DNA of 64,000 bases from Pseudoneurospora amorphoporcata (GCA_033297205.1 MU859089.1:62001-126000); one strand, 5' to 3'. Counted from the first letter of the stretch, positions 44,137 through 57,627 are shown. Notes: generated from the letters alone by a model not told the origin. Numbers and translations: made by a program.

Positions 44137-44703
44137 CTTGTCGGCGTGGAGAATGCTGGCTCTCCCAAAGAAATTTGTGAGGTGATTCAGGAACGAAGTG
44201 AATCTTGTACTGCTGAGTGAGGGGGGGAATAAGTCGAGGTTCTTTTCGTCTTGTAGTCGAGCTTCGCAGGTGCCGCCGCTGAGTGGCCGATATGTCACAA
44301 ACAACCAAGAATTCTTTGGAATTTCCGATAGAAGTCTACCCAGCTCTTCGTGGTCCTGATAATGGTTGATGAACTTACACCAGATCGAAGGCAAGAAGGA
44401 AGTTAAAGTGAAACGCGTGAAGACGCGATCAAAGTGTTGCACCTCTTCTTGACCAACGCCAATGGGGTGGCTACAACGGGGTACAGTAGGCACCTTGGCG
44501 GCCCATGCCTGCCAAGAAGCCCAGGACCCCGGGATGCTGCGTGGAGTAGTAGCTTCAGTGGGCGATTACAGGCACCTCGGCGGCAGAAGCGCAATCGACA
44601 ACTCCAAGACAACATCACGGACACTCGGTGCTGAGGAACGGCAAACAACTCGGACAGCCACCCGCATACCTCTATACACTAGTTCAGTCCGAATGCCAGC
44701 GAC
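44137..44703. promoter_or_regulatory. Divergent promoter, histone-fold gene / CLC gene
   Basis: 567 bp between divergent starts. It contains open but unconvincing frames on both strands, probably leader sequence; no defined motif was assigned. Confidence 0.4.
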
Positions 44704-47650
44704 ATGATACCCAGAGGCGGCCCAGGCGCCATGAACTCGCAATCCCGATCTACGTCGTTCTCGACGTCAGTGCCTCAGATCCCCAACCAACGCGCCGCTC
44801 GAAGACCGTCTGTCAGCTCCCGCTTCTCCTACGCCGTGTCCATTGCCGAACAAGGAGAAGCCCAAACAGCCCAAGGCGTGGCAGCGCAACATCAGATCGA
44901 GGAGGAGATCGCGCAGATCAAGCGATATGAGGTCAGCTAGCTTTGCTTGCTCGAGAGTTTGGGTTGTGCAATACGACCGGGCCAATTGTGCGGCTACTAA
45001 CTGTCGACCGAGTAGGACTTTACAACCATTGGTATGATAAACCTTTGACACTACGAGAACCATCTTCGACCGACAAGCGCTGACGATAGACGACAGACTG
45101 GGTGCAAGATGCGGCACGAGAACAACTGCGCAGAAAGGCGCGTCGAAAAAGAAATGCTGGGCTCTGGGACGCCGGCCGCTTCGACTGGCGACACAGGATA
45201 CGAGAATCGTATGACGCTGCTCAGGGCTGGATTGTCGTCACTATAATTGGCGCGGCAATCGGACTCAATGCTGCGTTCCTGAACATCATTACGGAATGGC
45301 TTTCCGACATCAAGCTCGGCCATTGCAAGACTGCCTTCTATCTCAACGAGAACTTTTGCTGCTGGGGAGAGGACAATGGCTGCGACGACTGGCAAAAGTG
45401 GACGGGCTTGTCACCCATCAACTACTTTATCTACATACTCTTCGCGGTTCGTATAAGCTTACCCAGCTTTGACCCTTTTGGACCCCTACTAATAGGCTAT
45501 AGATCTTGTTCGCCTGCACATCAGCCACCTTGGTCAAGTCCTATGCCCCCTACGCCGCCGGCTCTGGCATCTCCGAGATCAAATGCATTATTGCCGGCTT
45601 TATCATGAAGGGGTTTCTCGGTTTCTGGACTCTGATCATCAAGTCCTTGGCCCTACCACTTGCCATTGGCTCTGGTCTCTCCGTCGGAAAGGAAGGGCCT
45701 AGCGTACACTACGCCGTGTGCACGGGAAATGTCATATCGAGGCTCTTTGCCAAGTACAGACGAAATGCCTCCAAGACGCGTGAGATCCTCAGCGCTTGTG
45801 CTGCCGCGGGTGTTGCCGTTGCCTTCGGTAGCCCTATTGGAGGTGTGCTGTTTTCGCTCGAAGAGATGTCCAGCTATTTTCCTCTAAAGACCATGTGGCG
45901 CAGCTACTTCTGCGCCTTGGTCGCAACAGCCGTTCTTTCTGCCATGAACCCCTTTCGCACTGGGCAGTTGGTCATGTTCCAGGTCCATTACGACAGATCC
46001 TGGCATTTCTTCGAAATCTTGTTCTTCATCCTGCTCGGCATCTGTGGCGGTCTATACGGTGCTTTCGTTATGAAGTGGAACCTCCGGGTGCAAGCATTCC
46101 GCAAGAAGTATCTGACCAACTACGCTATCCTCGAGGCTACGCTGCTGGCGGCTGCCACGGCTATCGTGTGTTATCCTAACAGTTTTCTGAGAATCGAAAT
46201 GACCGAGAGCATGGAGATTCTCTTCCTCGAGTGCGAAGGCGCCGAGGATTATCAAGGCCTCTGCGACAAGGACCATCGGTTTCGCAACGTCGTCTCTTTG
46301 TTGCTAGCAACCGTCCTTCGCATCTTCTTCGTCATCATCTCATACGGCTGCAAGGTTCCAGCCGGTATCTTCGTGCCGTCTATGGCCATCGGAGCCTCCT
46401 TTGGCCGTTCAGTGGGCATTATCGTCCAGGCCCTTCATGAAGCCAACCCGCAAAGCCCATTCTTCGCTGCTTGCTTGCCCGACGTGCCATGCATCACACC
46501 CGGAACCTATGCATTCCTCGGTGCGGCCGCCGCTCTGAGTGGTATCATGCACATCACCGTCTCGGTGGTGGTCATCATGTTCGAGCTTACCGGTGCCCTC
46601 ACCTACATTCTCCCAACCATGATTGTCGTTGGTGTAACCAAAGCCGTCAGTGAGCTCTTCGGCAAAGGAGGCATTGCAGACCGCATGATCTGGTTCAGCG
46701 GCTTCCCCTTCCTCGACAATAAGGAAGAGCACAACTTCGGCGTGCCCGTCTCGCACGCCATGATCAAGGATGTCACCTCCATCCCCACCAACGGCATGAC
46801 CCTCCAGCAAATCGAGGCTCTTCTCGCCGAGGACAACTACCAAGGTTTTCCTATCGTGGAAGACGAGCACTCCAAGATCTTGGTCGGATACATCGGCCGG
46901 ACGGAGCTACGCTACGCCGTCGACCGCGCAAAGCGCGAGAGGACACTCAGCCCTCAAGCCAAGTGCACATTTGCTCCTCCACCATCCAGCGTGAATGCCT
47001 CCACCACCGGTGTTGACATCACTACACCCCTCGGCATTACACCTGGTCTCGCCCGCATGGACAGCTTCAACACCATCAACTTCGCCGGGTCATCATCCAC
47101 CCCCGCCGCCACTTCCTCCTTCTCCAACTTTATCAACTTCTCCCGCTACGTAGACACCACCCCCGTCTCCGCCCACCCGCGCCTCCCCCTCGAGACCGTC
47201 ATGGAACTCTTCCGCAAGATCGGCCCGCGCGTGATCCTGATCGAGTATCACGGCAAGCTGATGGGACTTGTCACGGTGAAGGATTGTCTCAAGTATCAGT
47301 TCAAGGTTGAGGCTATGGAGGAGGTTGCTGATGGACATGGAGCGGAGCAACAACAGCATCAACAACAGCCACAGCCAGGTGTTAGTAACGACGAGAGACT
47401 GTGGGAGTTGATGCAGAGGGTTGCGGGGTGGGTGTCAAATAAAGTGTCGCTTGCGAGTGGGGGGAGGATTAGGTTGAGAGATTCATTGGATTTACCTAGG
47501 GAACCTCTTATAGGCGCAGGTGCTGGTATGGGTGGTGGCAGTAATAGTACTGTGAGGAGAAGGGATGATCAGATATTAGATGGGACGGAAGATGAAGACG
47601 AAGATGGGGTTGAATTGGAGAGTCAAGATTGGGAGAGGTACCCGCGATGA
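44704..47650 (+). CDS. CLC chloride transporter, Gef1/CLC-3 type
   Basis: Intracellular CLC-family Cl-/H+ exchanger of the Gef1/CLC-3 branch, expected in Golgi, endosome or vacuole membranes. Exons 44704-44931, 45016-45031, 45097-45446, 45503-47650; 913 residues. Exon 2 is a 16-nt microexon; with it the protein reads KRYEDFTTIDWVQDAARE, the family's N-terminal signature, and frame is kept. Selectivity motifs are GSGISEIK (from residue 218) and GKEGPSVH with gating Glu262; the proton-pathway pair Glu318-Glu319-Met marks an exchanger rather than a channel. Two CBS domains follow the membrane region, the second split from the first by a Ser/Thr/Pro-rich insert; the tail has Gln/His runs and an acidic end. 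Start: the ATG at 44731 is an alternative nine codons in. Confidence 0.94.
45016..45031 (+). other. 16-nt microexon of the CLC gene
   Basis: Sixteen bases encoding DFTTI plus one base, with acceptor GTAG before and donor GTATGA after. It is required for frame between exon 1 and exon 3 and supplies conserved residues. Confidence 0.85.
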
Positions 47651-50003
47651 TCCACGTCTAGGTAGCTACGGTAGAGCGGGATGAAATTTAGTGCGATGAG
47701 ACGGGACGGCAAGGCGGGTGGCATCGGTATACCTATGAGTGTAATGTAATGTCTCGCGTTTTCTCTCTCCCGGTTGGGTACAGAGGTAGTAACGCAAGCG
47801 AATGAATGAATAAGCGGGTATAGTTAACGGCACAGATCAGAGACAATTACTTCGACCGATAGGTCTGTCAAACTTGGCATGCGATTTTTAGGGCCATTTT
47901 CTAGACAACGAGATCACGCTGGTGTTTAACTTCATGGCCCTTCCATCCAAGCTAAGAAAAGGAAGATGAGGATCCAACATCCGCTCGTCGAAGCTCTGGT
48001 ATCCACATACTATTACGCACTTCTGCCTCCCGCATCTCCTTGAGTAGCTCAGGCCCCCTTTTTCCACTTTCCCCATTGTTACCTGGCGGTATCAACCCGT
48101 GTGACCCAAACAATGGTCTTTGACCATTTCTAAACTCATGTTCTTGCCGGTCGTACAGTGTAAGGGAAACGCCGGTGAACAGTGAGACCGTCCCGTCACC
48201 CTTTCTTTAAATGAGTGAAGTACACATGACACTGCCAAAACCAGAGCGGTTCGACCGGTCGGTTGGTTGGTCGAACGGTTACAGGGCGGGCCGTGTATAC
48301 AGTAACGACAGGAGAGGAATCAAACCAAACCAACAGGGCGTGGTTATCTTGCCCTTTCTTTGGTCCGTGGGCTTGATCTATAAGGTAATGATAAGGTAGA
48401 CAAAGGGGCCGGGTTGTTGAGGCATCTGACGTACATAGCTAGCTATGTAGAGAGATACGAGAAAGGTCCAGATACCTACCTAGACCGACTCCGACCAGCG
48501 TGCAGCGTGCAATAGTGTGTCATGATACAGCGGTTTTTGCTGGGTGATACACTAGTTCTAGTACAGTCTGTACTTCAGGAGGCGAGTACCGAAGCAAGTG
48601 GTGATCCCGTCCCGCCCTATGCCTATCTCACCGGGACCGACAGCCGTGTAAATACAGTACCTTACCAGTACTTCCGTAATGTGAATCGTTCCGAACGACA
48701 ACCGCCTTTCCCAACTTTTTGCGAGGATTTACGAACCTTTGACATGGTATATATGCTAGTTGATGTAAATGGCACACTCTCTCGTAACTGTAACCGCTTT
48801 CTATGTTTTTAGTTGTTCAGACCTTCACGGTGCTGTAGCCAACGGCATCCTTGTCTTTGTTCAGAGGTACAGATCGAGCATCTGTTACAGTGACTATCCG
48901 CTACAGTGGCCATGTGTGTGGTACGGTACACTGGTGTAACAATGAACAAAGGCATGCTATCAAACACAACAGTTGTGAAAGAGGGCAGAATTGTTCAAGA
49001 GAGGCAATGATCCAGTCGTCCTTTCCTGTACAACTGAACCGACCGATAACCGCGTCGTTTCTCAATCGATACGGGGAAAGCGCAGTTCGGATGGAAAGGT
49101 TCCAAGTCGGAATGGGCGGGGACGCATGTGCAGGGATAGCGGACGGATGTTATGGTTCCCTTATCACGATAATCACTAACGAAAGTCGTTTTTTCCTGCG
49201 CTTGCGCTTGCGCGGCCTTCAATTCCAAACACTGAGTGGACCCCGCCGTACCAAAATTGTCACTGTCTTCACACAATGGAAACAACGACGATGCCAAATA
49301 TGCCATGTTTTCGAATTTTCAACCATCCATTTTTAGGTTCTTTAACTTTCCATTGCCTCTTTTTCGCTCCTTCGAATTCCCAAAAAGAAACCGAAAAGAA
49401 GCCGCTTCGTTCTCCAGGTCACATGGACCAGTACCCAGTTGCTCTTTCCCCAGCTGACCCACCGAGATCGGTCCTTGCAAACAGGCATCGTAGCGCGGCT
49501 TCCCCCGACTTCCCCGACCGCTGTCTCCGCCCAGAACCGCTGAGAAACACCCGCAGTCCCCATTCCATCCACACGCTTTGGAAGATCGACACCGCCAGTT
49601 TTCGTCCTCCTTCTGATAGGTCATCTTTAACCTCTTCATCCTTCATCCTATCCTGTCTTGTCTTGCTCACCCCGATACCCCCTTTTGCCCATCAACATTA
49701 ACAGCATCGTTAGCGATCATCAGACTCCCAAGCGACGACTTAGTTGAAGAAGCTTGGAAGAAGCGTTGAGAGCATCCGTCCATATAACCCGCGTTCAAAA
49801 GCGTCGATATACAAGCCATTGGATCCCTCCTTTTGTCACACAACATAAGCGATACCCCTCAAGCCAAGTCCACACACCTAAGCATCTTTTGACTTGTTCG
49901 ACGACCTCCTCTTTTTGCTTCAATCCTAAAGCTTCCTGCCCATAATCAATCCTTCGACTCTTCAACCTTTCCCCCCTGTAATCATAACGACCCAGCAGAC
50001 ACT
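47651..50003. other. Intergenic: CLC 3' flank and cysteine dioxygenase promoter
   Basis: 2.35 kb with no gene I can support. It holds an 18-bp palindrome (48433-48450) and, just before the dioxygenase start, a pyrimidine-rich leader. Confidence 0.45.
48433..48450. repeat. Perfect 18-bp palindrome
   Basis: TACATAGCTAGCTATGTA is its own reverse complement. About 0.2 such palindromes are expected by chance in a window this long. No known site is implied. Confidence 0.6.
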
Positions 50004-50814
50004 ATGGCTGTCGTAATCACCCAAACTATGGCTGCAGCCTCCACCAGCGTCCCGCTCAGTCTCAAGGCTTCCTTCAAGGAAACACCAAGCTTAAACAACT
50101 TTGATAAGCTCGTCCAAGCCTTGAAGGATGCCCTTGGGCCGTCGTCAGGTCTGACTTCGGATGACGTCGATGTCGAACACCTCACTCGCTTGATGACAGA
50201 GTATCAGAGTGATGAGGTGGAATGGTCGAGGTTCGCCTTTGGCGACACGAGCAGGGGGTACACACGCAACTTGGTTGATGAAGGAAACGGGAAGAGCAAC
50301 CTTGTGAGTAACAGTGCGCTCGTAGCCACATTCCCTATTCATCCCCCATAACCTTGCCTCTGCTCTGTATGTGCAATGCAATGTCCACCCGAACACAACA
50401 CTGACGACCGACATTGAACAGCTCGTCCTAGTCTGGTCCCCAGGCAAAGGCTCACCCATCCATGACCACGGCAACGCCCACTGCCTGATGAAGATCCTCC
50501 AAGGCAACCTCACCGAAACCCGCTATGCCTTTCCCGATTCTTCCACCTCTTCCTCCTCCTTAGAACCAAAACCAATGCAAGTAATCTCGGAAAAGGTCTA
50601 CCGCGAAAACCAGGTGGCCTACATGGCCGACGAGCTCGGCGTGCACCGCGTGTGGAACCAAGACCCGGACAACTTTGCCGTCTCGTTGCACCTGTACACG
50701 CCGCCCAACGTGGCAAAGGGGGGGTGTAACATCTTTAACCCGGAGACGGGTAAGAAGAGCCATGTGCCCAAGTGTGGATACTACTCGGCTTATGGGAAGA
50801 GGTTGAATGAGTGA
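50004..50814 (+). CDS. Cysteine dioxygenase
   Basis: Non-heme iron enzyme that oxidises L-cysteine to cysteine sulfinate in the cytosol, the entry step of cysteine catabolism. Exons 50004-50303 and 50422-50814, with a 118-nt phase-0 intron; 230 residues. The cupin core is entered at LVLVWSPGKGSPIHDHGNAHC: iron ligands His114 and His116, with the third His about 175 in LGVHRVWN. Cys121, five residues after His116, is placed to form the Cys-Tyr crosslink with the Tyr in SLHLYTPP (about residue 192). A short Ser-rich insert sits in the strand after ETRYAFPD. The first 30 residues lack a recognisable targeting signal. A second ATG at residue 9 is an alternative start. Confidence 0.95.
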
Positions 50815-51901
50815 AGAAAGAGAGATTAAGAGCCGACACAAGGAAATGATGATACTCATCCGAGGTCGTGGTCGATGCTGAGCTTGGATAGATGGATGAT
50901 CGATAGGATACAAAGATCGAGGGGACATGTGTCGGCGGTAATGAGTTTCGTTCTGTCGTCGAGGTCGGGTTGAGTTGGATCTGTTTCCATGGTTTGATAT
51001 GGTTTTGGTTGGGTCGGGTTGAGATGTATGATGTTATATCATATGGCGGCGTTCCGTTCAGGGTTGAAGGATATCCTCCCATAGCTGTTTTGTTTTCCTT
51101 CATGTCGCTTTACTTGTTGTTTCCAGCCTGTCGTTGGTGTCGTTGTGTGGAGATCGCTTCGGGTCGTCCATGATATGTGCGAGAACCTGAAGAGAGCGCT
51201 GTAATTGAGAGAATTCCCAGTGTTGCAAGGTCCATAGCACTGCAAGATAGGGTTCCCGACCGCAAAGATGGAGAAAGAAATAGAGAACCAAAATAACCTT
51301 ACAGCACTGAAACAGTGAAAGAGATGTGGAAAGAGAAACGGGGAGGGGAAAGGGGACATTGATGTCGTCGGCGTTCTGAAGAGCGGATGCTTTCTCACTT
51401 CTCATCCCATTTTGGGACTAGCGTGGATTGCATCATATTCATCCAATCGTCTTTTGTGGGTCGCTGACCAATCTCGCTCCGAGGTCTTCTGAGAGAAAAG
51501 GTGGGTGGGAGTCACGTTACTTGTCATGTGATACCCCTAGCAGCCACAGGCGAAGTCTCCTGTCCCTATCAGTAAACAACACTCGACAGTGTTCAACAGG
51601 TTGTTGTCTTTCATGGCTTTGTACTTACAAGATTACAGAATGAGACCGATAATAGAACTCATGGTTCATCACCTGAGAATACGGCTTCTGAACAAGACAC
51701 ACTACAATGTCAAAACGTTTCCAAAAACAGTAATCATTCCTCGCTATATCAAACTGTAACTCGATACTCGTTGCTACGCTGTGATAAATCTTCTTTCCAT
51801 GCTACATGCCCGATTAAACCGGACAACCAAAACAAAACCTAAAGCTTCTTCAACGCCCAGGAGCATAAACCGCGACGAAAATCTACCACCGTAGCCAGTC
51901 A
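50815..51901. other. Convergent 3' flanks, cysteine dioxygenase / VPS15
   Basis: About 1.1 kb between converging stop codons. Only short frames without resemblance; no RNA gene seen. Confidence 0.45.
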
Positions 51902-54900
51902 TCACCTGATAATAAGAACCATACCCCCTCTATCACACGAAACCGTCATCGGGTAAGGAGACTCCACCAGCGCCATATCAAGTATGGAATCCAAGTGACT
52001 CCTCAACAACCGGAAATGCTCCTGCGAGATGATCTTCGTTCTAGACGGCCGCATCTTTTGTTGTGAACTAGGCGAGTTCGCCGATGACGATGACTTGCCA
52101 TTGACTCCGCCTGCACTCCCGGCAGCAGCAGTACCTGTACCAGACCGGCCGCCAGACGACTTCCCATGCAACCGCTCGGTATTGAGAATCATAGACGGAG
52201 TAGGATGACTAGCCGTATAACTCGGCGCCGCCTCTCCCAGCTGTAAACCCGAGTATATCCTACTCTGGCTAACATGCGTTAAGTCCCAGAACCGGAGCTT
52301 CTTGTCCGAGCCGCCCGTGACCATGAACGCGTAGCGGACATCTCGTTCCTGCAGTGGTGGCGGCGGCTGTTCTTCGACCGTGGCCGCGTCCGTGATGCCC
52401 CAGCCGAAGACCAGGGCGCGTACGCCCCGGTCGGCGTTGCCCATGGTGTTGGGCTCGATGTTGGTCGCGAACCGTGAGAGCATCTGCCCTTGCCCGTCGG
52501 AAGGCTTGTCCTCGTCGACTTGCCAGGCGTCGTAGCCCTTGGGGCCTTCCTTGTTGCCGCCGACGCGGTAGACTTCGCGGCAGGTGGCCTTTTCAATATC
52601 CCAGACTGTGACCTCGCCTTGACCTGTTCCGCCGGAGGCGCACACCCAGCGGCCTCGGCCACGGGAGGGGTGGATTGAGAGCCGGTAGATGGAGCCCTTG
52701 CCGGGCACGCCCCAGCTCTTGAGCTTGACTTTGAAGCGGAGATCCCACAGGTCCAGGACGCCGTGGGAGGTGCCCAGACACAGCCAATTTTTCTTGTTGT
52801 CGATGCAGAAACAGGTTGGTGTGCCGTGATGGACCGGATTCTCCAACTTGAAGAGTAGTGTCATAGTTCTAAGCTCCATGCCCCAGACGACTGACTTGTT
52901 GGTGGCCACGATAAGAATGGACTCGTTGTCCCGCTTGTAGTGTTCGCACCACACGCCGAACTCGCCGTCAACAAAACGATGCTCTCTGACTGTGCGGAGA
53001 CGAGTGTACCGATAGCTCTCGCCCTGTAAGTAGGTCTCAACCTTGACTATGTGAACGCTACCATCCGTGGCACAGCTGACGAAACTATGCGTGTTCTCAA
53101 TAAAACAGAGCGCACGAACTTTGGCACCTGGAGCGTGTCGATGGGTGAGGCGAGGTTTGTGGATGTTAATCTTCTCGAACCTAGCCGAGTCCCAAACCTT
53201 CACGGTCCCATCGTCGCCACCGGTCAGGAAGAACTGGTGATCAGGAGCAACCGCGATCCGATTGATGGCACCAACGTGTTCAACAAACGAGGCGATAGTC
53301 TCTCCTTTTGGCTTCCATCCATTTTCCCTTTGCTTCCCTGGTTGGGAACTGATGATCTTGCCAGTCTTGCGGCGTCCAATGGGTGTAACCTCTGGACCAA
53401 ACTCGGCCAGGTCGTGCGGGTAGTTCTCGACGTACATGGTATCAAGCATCTTGAGGATATGCGGATCGTTCCCATGGTAGTCGTGATTCACGCGCAGCTT
53501 AATCCCGGGCGTTGGCGGCATGCTTTCAGAATCTGGGGACCTAATATGAGTTCTCTGGTAATGCTGAGGGAGCGGCGCTTCAACCTCACCGAAAGCATTG
53601 GTTTCCGTAGTACCAGTCTCAGGGACGGATTTGGCGCTGTCCTTGCGATTCATCAAGCTCATCGCACTAGACTGGTGCTTCAAGGCCCTCCTTGTTTCGT
53701 ACGGAGAGTAGTGAGCAGATCCCACCTCGTCGTGAGGGGAGAGCAAAGATGCACGGCTCTGATGAGACGCCGACCGTCTCAAGGCGTTTCTGGAGCTTTC
53801 GCCATTGCTGCCTGTAGCAGGCCTACCGTCTACGGAGATGGAGGGAACCGAGTTAGACTTTTGCTTATCTACCGCGGCCCGATGCCGTTGACTGAGCGGA
53901 TCACCAATAGTAAGCGATGCATCGAGGAGAGCCTCCTGGATCGTCTTAGGAGCCGTGTCGTCGTCGTCCAATTGCGGAGCAGGATAGCGAATGGGTTCCT
54001 CTTCGAACATAACGGTCTGAGGTGTGATACCCAGGTTTCGCAGAGGGATGATGTCCTCGAGCTCAGACCTCTTCTCCATTTGCAGTTCCGTCGAGTCTCT
54101 CCCTTTCATCTGAACAAGACGCCATATGAACTCCCGCAGCATAATGAGTTTAATCTCGTCCGCCTGTGAGAGCCCCGCAGTCCTTAAGCGGCCCAGCCAC
54201 TGCTCGTCCTCATCTGTCTTAGAGAATTTTGTTACAGCGCGAATATCCCACAGCCGCTTAGGCGGCTTCCAAAATCCGCTCTTCTCTGACTTTGCAGCCC
54301 ACTGCATCGCCAATTCAAAGACGTTGCGCGAGAGCGGTTTTTGAAGCGAATCAAGGAGGTGTAGTTCCGACCAACCAGGGATGATATCTGGCTTCAAGAA
54401 GGGCTTCAGCTGTGGGTAAACCGAAACCTTCAGATACGCAGAACTCAGGAATTCATTTCCGGCTGCAATGAAATGAGCGGCCGCTTCGCGAATCCACACG
54501 TTGGGATGCATCGTAAAGCGTCCGACAAGGGCGACTAAGTCAACAAAGGCCTCCTTAGTCAAAAGCCCCAGCCGGGTCAACTCTGCCAACGACTGAAGTG
54601 CTCCTTGTACCACAAACTCCTCTGGGTCATCCACCGCCTGGATTATTAGAGGTAGGATGAAGCTTTCGAGGGTACTGCTTCCCATAAACGCCGAGATCCC
54701 CACAACAGTGTCGAAGAAAGCATACCGCAACATCCAGTCACGGTCGTTAAGGTACGTGTTGAGATGCGCTATGATAACGTCGTTGGCTTTTGCCACGCCG
54801 AAGAAGATGCACAAATCTGGCACTGAACTGAGAAACGCTCTTCGAACAAAGGGATTGAGGTCTTCGATGAGCATCTTCGTATGTGTCTCAAAGAGGTCTA

Positions 54901-56626
54901 CTAGGTCCTGGCGGGAACTGTCAAACAGCCCATCAAGAGCTGTGTTGGTCTCGTTCCCTGGTTCAAGTTCTGGATCTGAAATGGCTACTGATCCATCGGC
55001 CCTGAGTGTCGCGGCCATTGCGAGGAACCGGTACGCCGATGTTGCCAGTTTCCCTAGACATGCTGCGTATGTGGCCCTGACTACAGGGCTGGGAGCCCCC
55101 TGAGATCCCAAGAGCGCAACCTGCATCCTGGGTAAAATGTACTCTAGGAATATGTGCGAGTTGACTGGGGTGATAATCCTGACCAGATCGAGAAGCTGTG
55201 TTATGCTGCGCAGCGCAGATATCACAACTCTGTCGCATTTGTCGGTCAGGAGTGTCATCAAATACGGCAAGACTCGATCCAGCTTTGCTTCATCGGTTAA
55301 CCGTTCAGCGAAGGCTAGCATGATATCACACGCCTTGATCTTTGCGGTCGCATGTGCGGTGTTACGCAAGGAGGACGCGACTAGGGTAAGGAAGATGAGT
55401 GTTCCATCATCAGTGGTAGGTTGCTTGGTCGACGAAACATAATGTTCAGCATTGGGAATATTGAGTCGGACTGGGAAGAGTCCTAAACCCAGCCTCGGTG
55501 ACGGCAGGTGATCCTTGTATGGGTCATCCCCGTCCTCATAGCCAAGGAAGTAGGAGATCTTGTCAAAGTCGTTCCAGACCCTTTCGATCCTCTGGTCTGC
55601 TTCGCCGATTCTCGAGTTTCCGGTTGAAAGGTCGGTAATCGACTGCATGTACTGGTGTAAAAAGTTGTAAAAGTACCCTGGAAAGACCTTATCCTTCCAG
55701 AACTCGAGATACTGCTCGGCCGAGTAGCGCTTTTGCGGATCGACCTGAATCATGTGGGCGATCATTTCGCGCACGTCCTTATCCGGGATGCGACTTAGAT
55801 GTGAAATGGACGGATCATATTCACCCCTTCGATACTTGTACAGCTGGCTCAGGTTGAATATGGGTGTTTCGAGGAATAGTTCGGCAATGACACACCCGGC
55901 GCTGAAAACGTCCATGGCCCATGTAATCTTCGCGTTTGGATCCGGCTCCTGGCCGGGTGGAAGAAACCTCTCGGGGGCCAAATAACATGTCCTCCTGCCA
56001 GACGTGTCGAAGAAGTAGGAGAAGTCGGCGGGGTTGTCTTCCGGCAGCATGACAGGCTTGAAGGATGACGAAAAGTCCGAAATGTATAGCCAGTTCCACG
56101 ACGTCACCAGCGTATTTTCCGTCTTGATGTCTCCGTGGTATATCTCTTTGGCGTGGCAGTCGCGCAACGCGCACAAGAGCTGGAACGCCAGCCAACGCTT
56201 CTCCGTATCCTCGAGGAATGGCCTGGTGCTGAGTCGGTCATATAGGGAGTTGTAAAAGAACTGTCGAACCAGGTAGCCGTTCGTTTCGGTCTCGATCGCC
56301 CGTTGATATGGAAGAGCGTTGGGTACGTTGGCAAGCGCGTTTCTCTCTCCTGTTGTTTCCCGTGTCAGAATTGGGTCAAAGTCCAATGGCGGAGCTTCGG
56401 GAATCCGTCACTTACGGATAATCTTCTTCTTGTACCGTACCAGTGACATTGCATATGGCTTGACGAGCACCTTGACGAGCACGACTCCATCGTTGTGCCT
56501 GGCGCGTATACTCTTCATGAAGCGGGCTTGGCCGATGACCTTCTCGTAGGTCAAGTCTGCCAACTCGGGAACATCAATACCGGCTGCCCCCGCTGGAGGG
56601 GCAGTCAGTGAGAAACCCTGACCCAT
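51902..56626 (-). CDS. VPS15: VPS15, regulatory pseudokinase-like subunit of PI3-kinase Vps34
   Basis: Membrane-anchoring subunit of the Vps34 PI3-kinase complexes in vacuolar sorting and autophagy. Exons 56416-56626 and 51902-56349 (intron 66 nt, GT-AG), 1552 residues in the family's range. The N-terminus MGQGFSL offers Gly2 for myristoylation. Kinase region: probable Lys52, catalytic loop HGDIKTEN (His142, Asp144) and DFSSSF in place of DFG (Asp162); Arg replaced by Gly in the loop and the missing DFG glycine are typical of Vps15. HEAT repeats occupy roughly residues 350-750, then a disordered Ser/Thr/Arg-rich linker, then a C-terminal WD40 propeller from about 1080 (INRIAVAPDHQFFLTGGDDG) to the end. 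Intact; exon 2 is one 4.4-kb open frame. Confidence 0.95.
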
Positions 56627-57274
56627 GGTTTCGAGGTGGTGTATAGTAGAGCCAGGAAGCTCAAGCTAACCAGCTACCTAGACGGCGAGATCGACAGGCT
56701 GTTGCGCATCTTGGGACAACCATCCGAGAGTCGACAGGTCGGCGGAGTGCGCGAAAGAGGCCACTTGGGACGTGGAAGGCTCGCCGATTTATGTGTGTAC
56801 GGATATGGGCTTGTGTTTGTTCTTTGGAACTTTCCTCGGTACGACAGGATGACGAAGGCGCAAGGTCGTTATCGGTATGACTATGAGACGTCAAAGGTAG
56901 CGAGATATGCCAGCCGGAACGTTATCGGCACATGAAGCGGTTGTGTAGCGCTAGGTGGTGTTGTCAGCTGCCTGGGCTGTCAAGCAGTGTTTCTCTTTCT
57001 TGAGTTGAGATGGGATCGTGTTGGATGTAGGTAAGTGGTAGGTACGAATGTACGTTCGGTACTGTTCAGGCCGGGCAAGTTGTACCGCCATTGGATTGAG
57101 GGTACGGATAAGGTAAGCGCGTCAGCCGCGGAGCTGTCGCTTCAGGGTTGGCGCTCGTCGGCGCTCTCAGTGCCTTCTCCACTTTCATCGCCTCCGCCCA
57201 GCCCAGGTGGCCCACTTCAGCCCTATCTCTCAAGAACCTCCACGTCCTATGCACTGATTACTTTAACACTCGAC
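56627..57274. promoter_or_regulatory. VPS15 promoter side
   Basis: Upstream flank of VPS15 reaching to the decayed gene at 57275. No motif was assigned and no other gene seen. Confidence 0.4.
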
Positions 57275-57627
57275 ATGCCATGCTCCAACTGTCATCGCAA
57301 CGGTCGATCCTGTATTATCGACTATTCGATATCAAACTCGGTGTGGCAAGTGTATCAGCCGCAAGGTTTCTTGCGATGGCGTGGAGATTGGTGCACGGCG
57401 TAGGTGTGATTCACTGTTTTTGGGCCTTGGCTGAACTGACTTGATACACTTTAGTCTTCAATTCCATGAAGTAGTCACGGCGTCTGGAGGAGGAGGAGGA
57501 TAGGCTAATGCAGGAACTTTTCGAGCTCCAGTCTCACCTTTTGCGTATTCACGAGCAGAAGCTTATCTCAGTAATCAGACCATCATCTTTTTTAGGCAGG
57601 GGGCGACCTGCGGCCGCCAAGAATTGA
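57275..57627 (+). pseudogene. Decayed two-CxxC / coiled-coil protein gene, 5' part
   Basis: Reads MPCSNCHRNGRSCIIDYS, then at about 57341 one extra base moves the frame to CGKCISRKVSCDGVEIGAR, giving paired CxxC motifs. A probable intron follows (donor GTAGGT near 57398, acceptor TTTAG before 57453), then FNSMK, an in-frame TAG, and SRRLEEEEDRLMQELFELQS, a coiled coil. TAG where CAG would keep the frame is a C-to-T change, as left by RIP. I recall this pattern (two CxxC pairs plus an acidic coiled coil) from a repeated family of small fungal proteins of unknown function; the naming is memory, the two lesions are visible. It runs into a non-homologous end and stop at 57625. Confidence 0.55.

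Noticed and set aside
53051..54169. 372-codon plus-strand frame opposite VPS15
   Set aside because: It is a shadow of the VPS15 exon. No ATG context or family motif supports it, whereas VPS15 is continuous through it.
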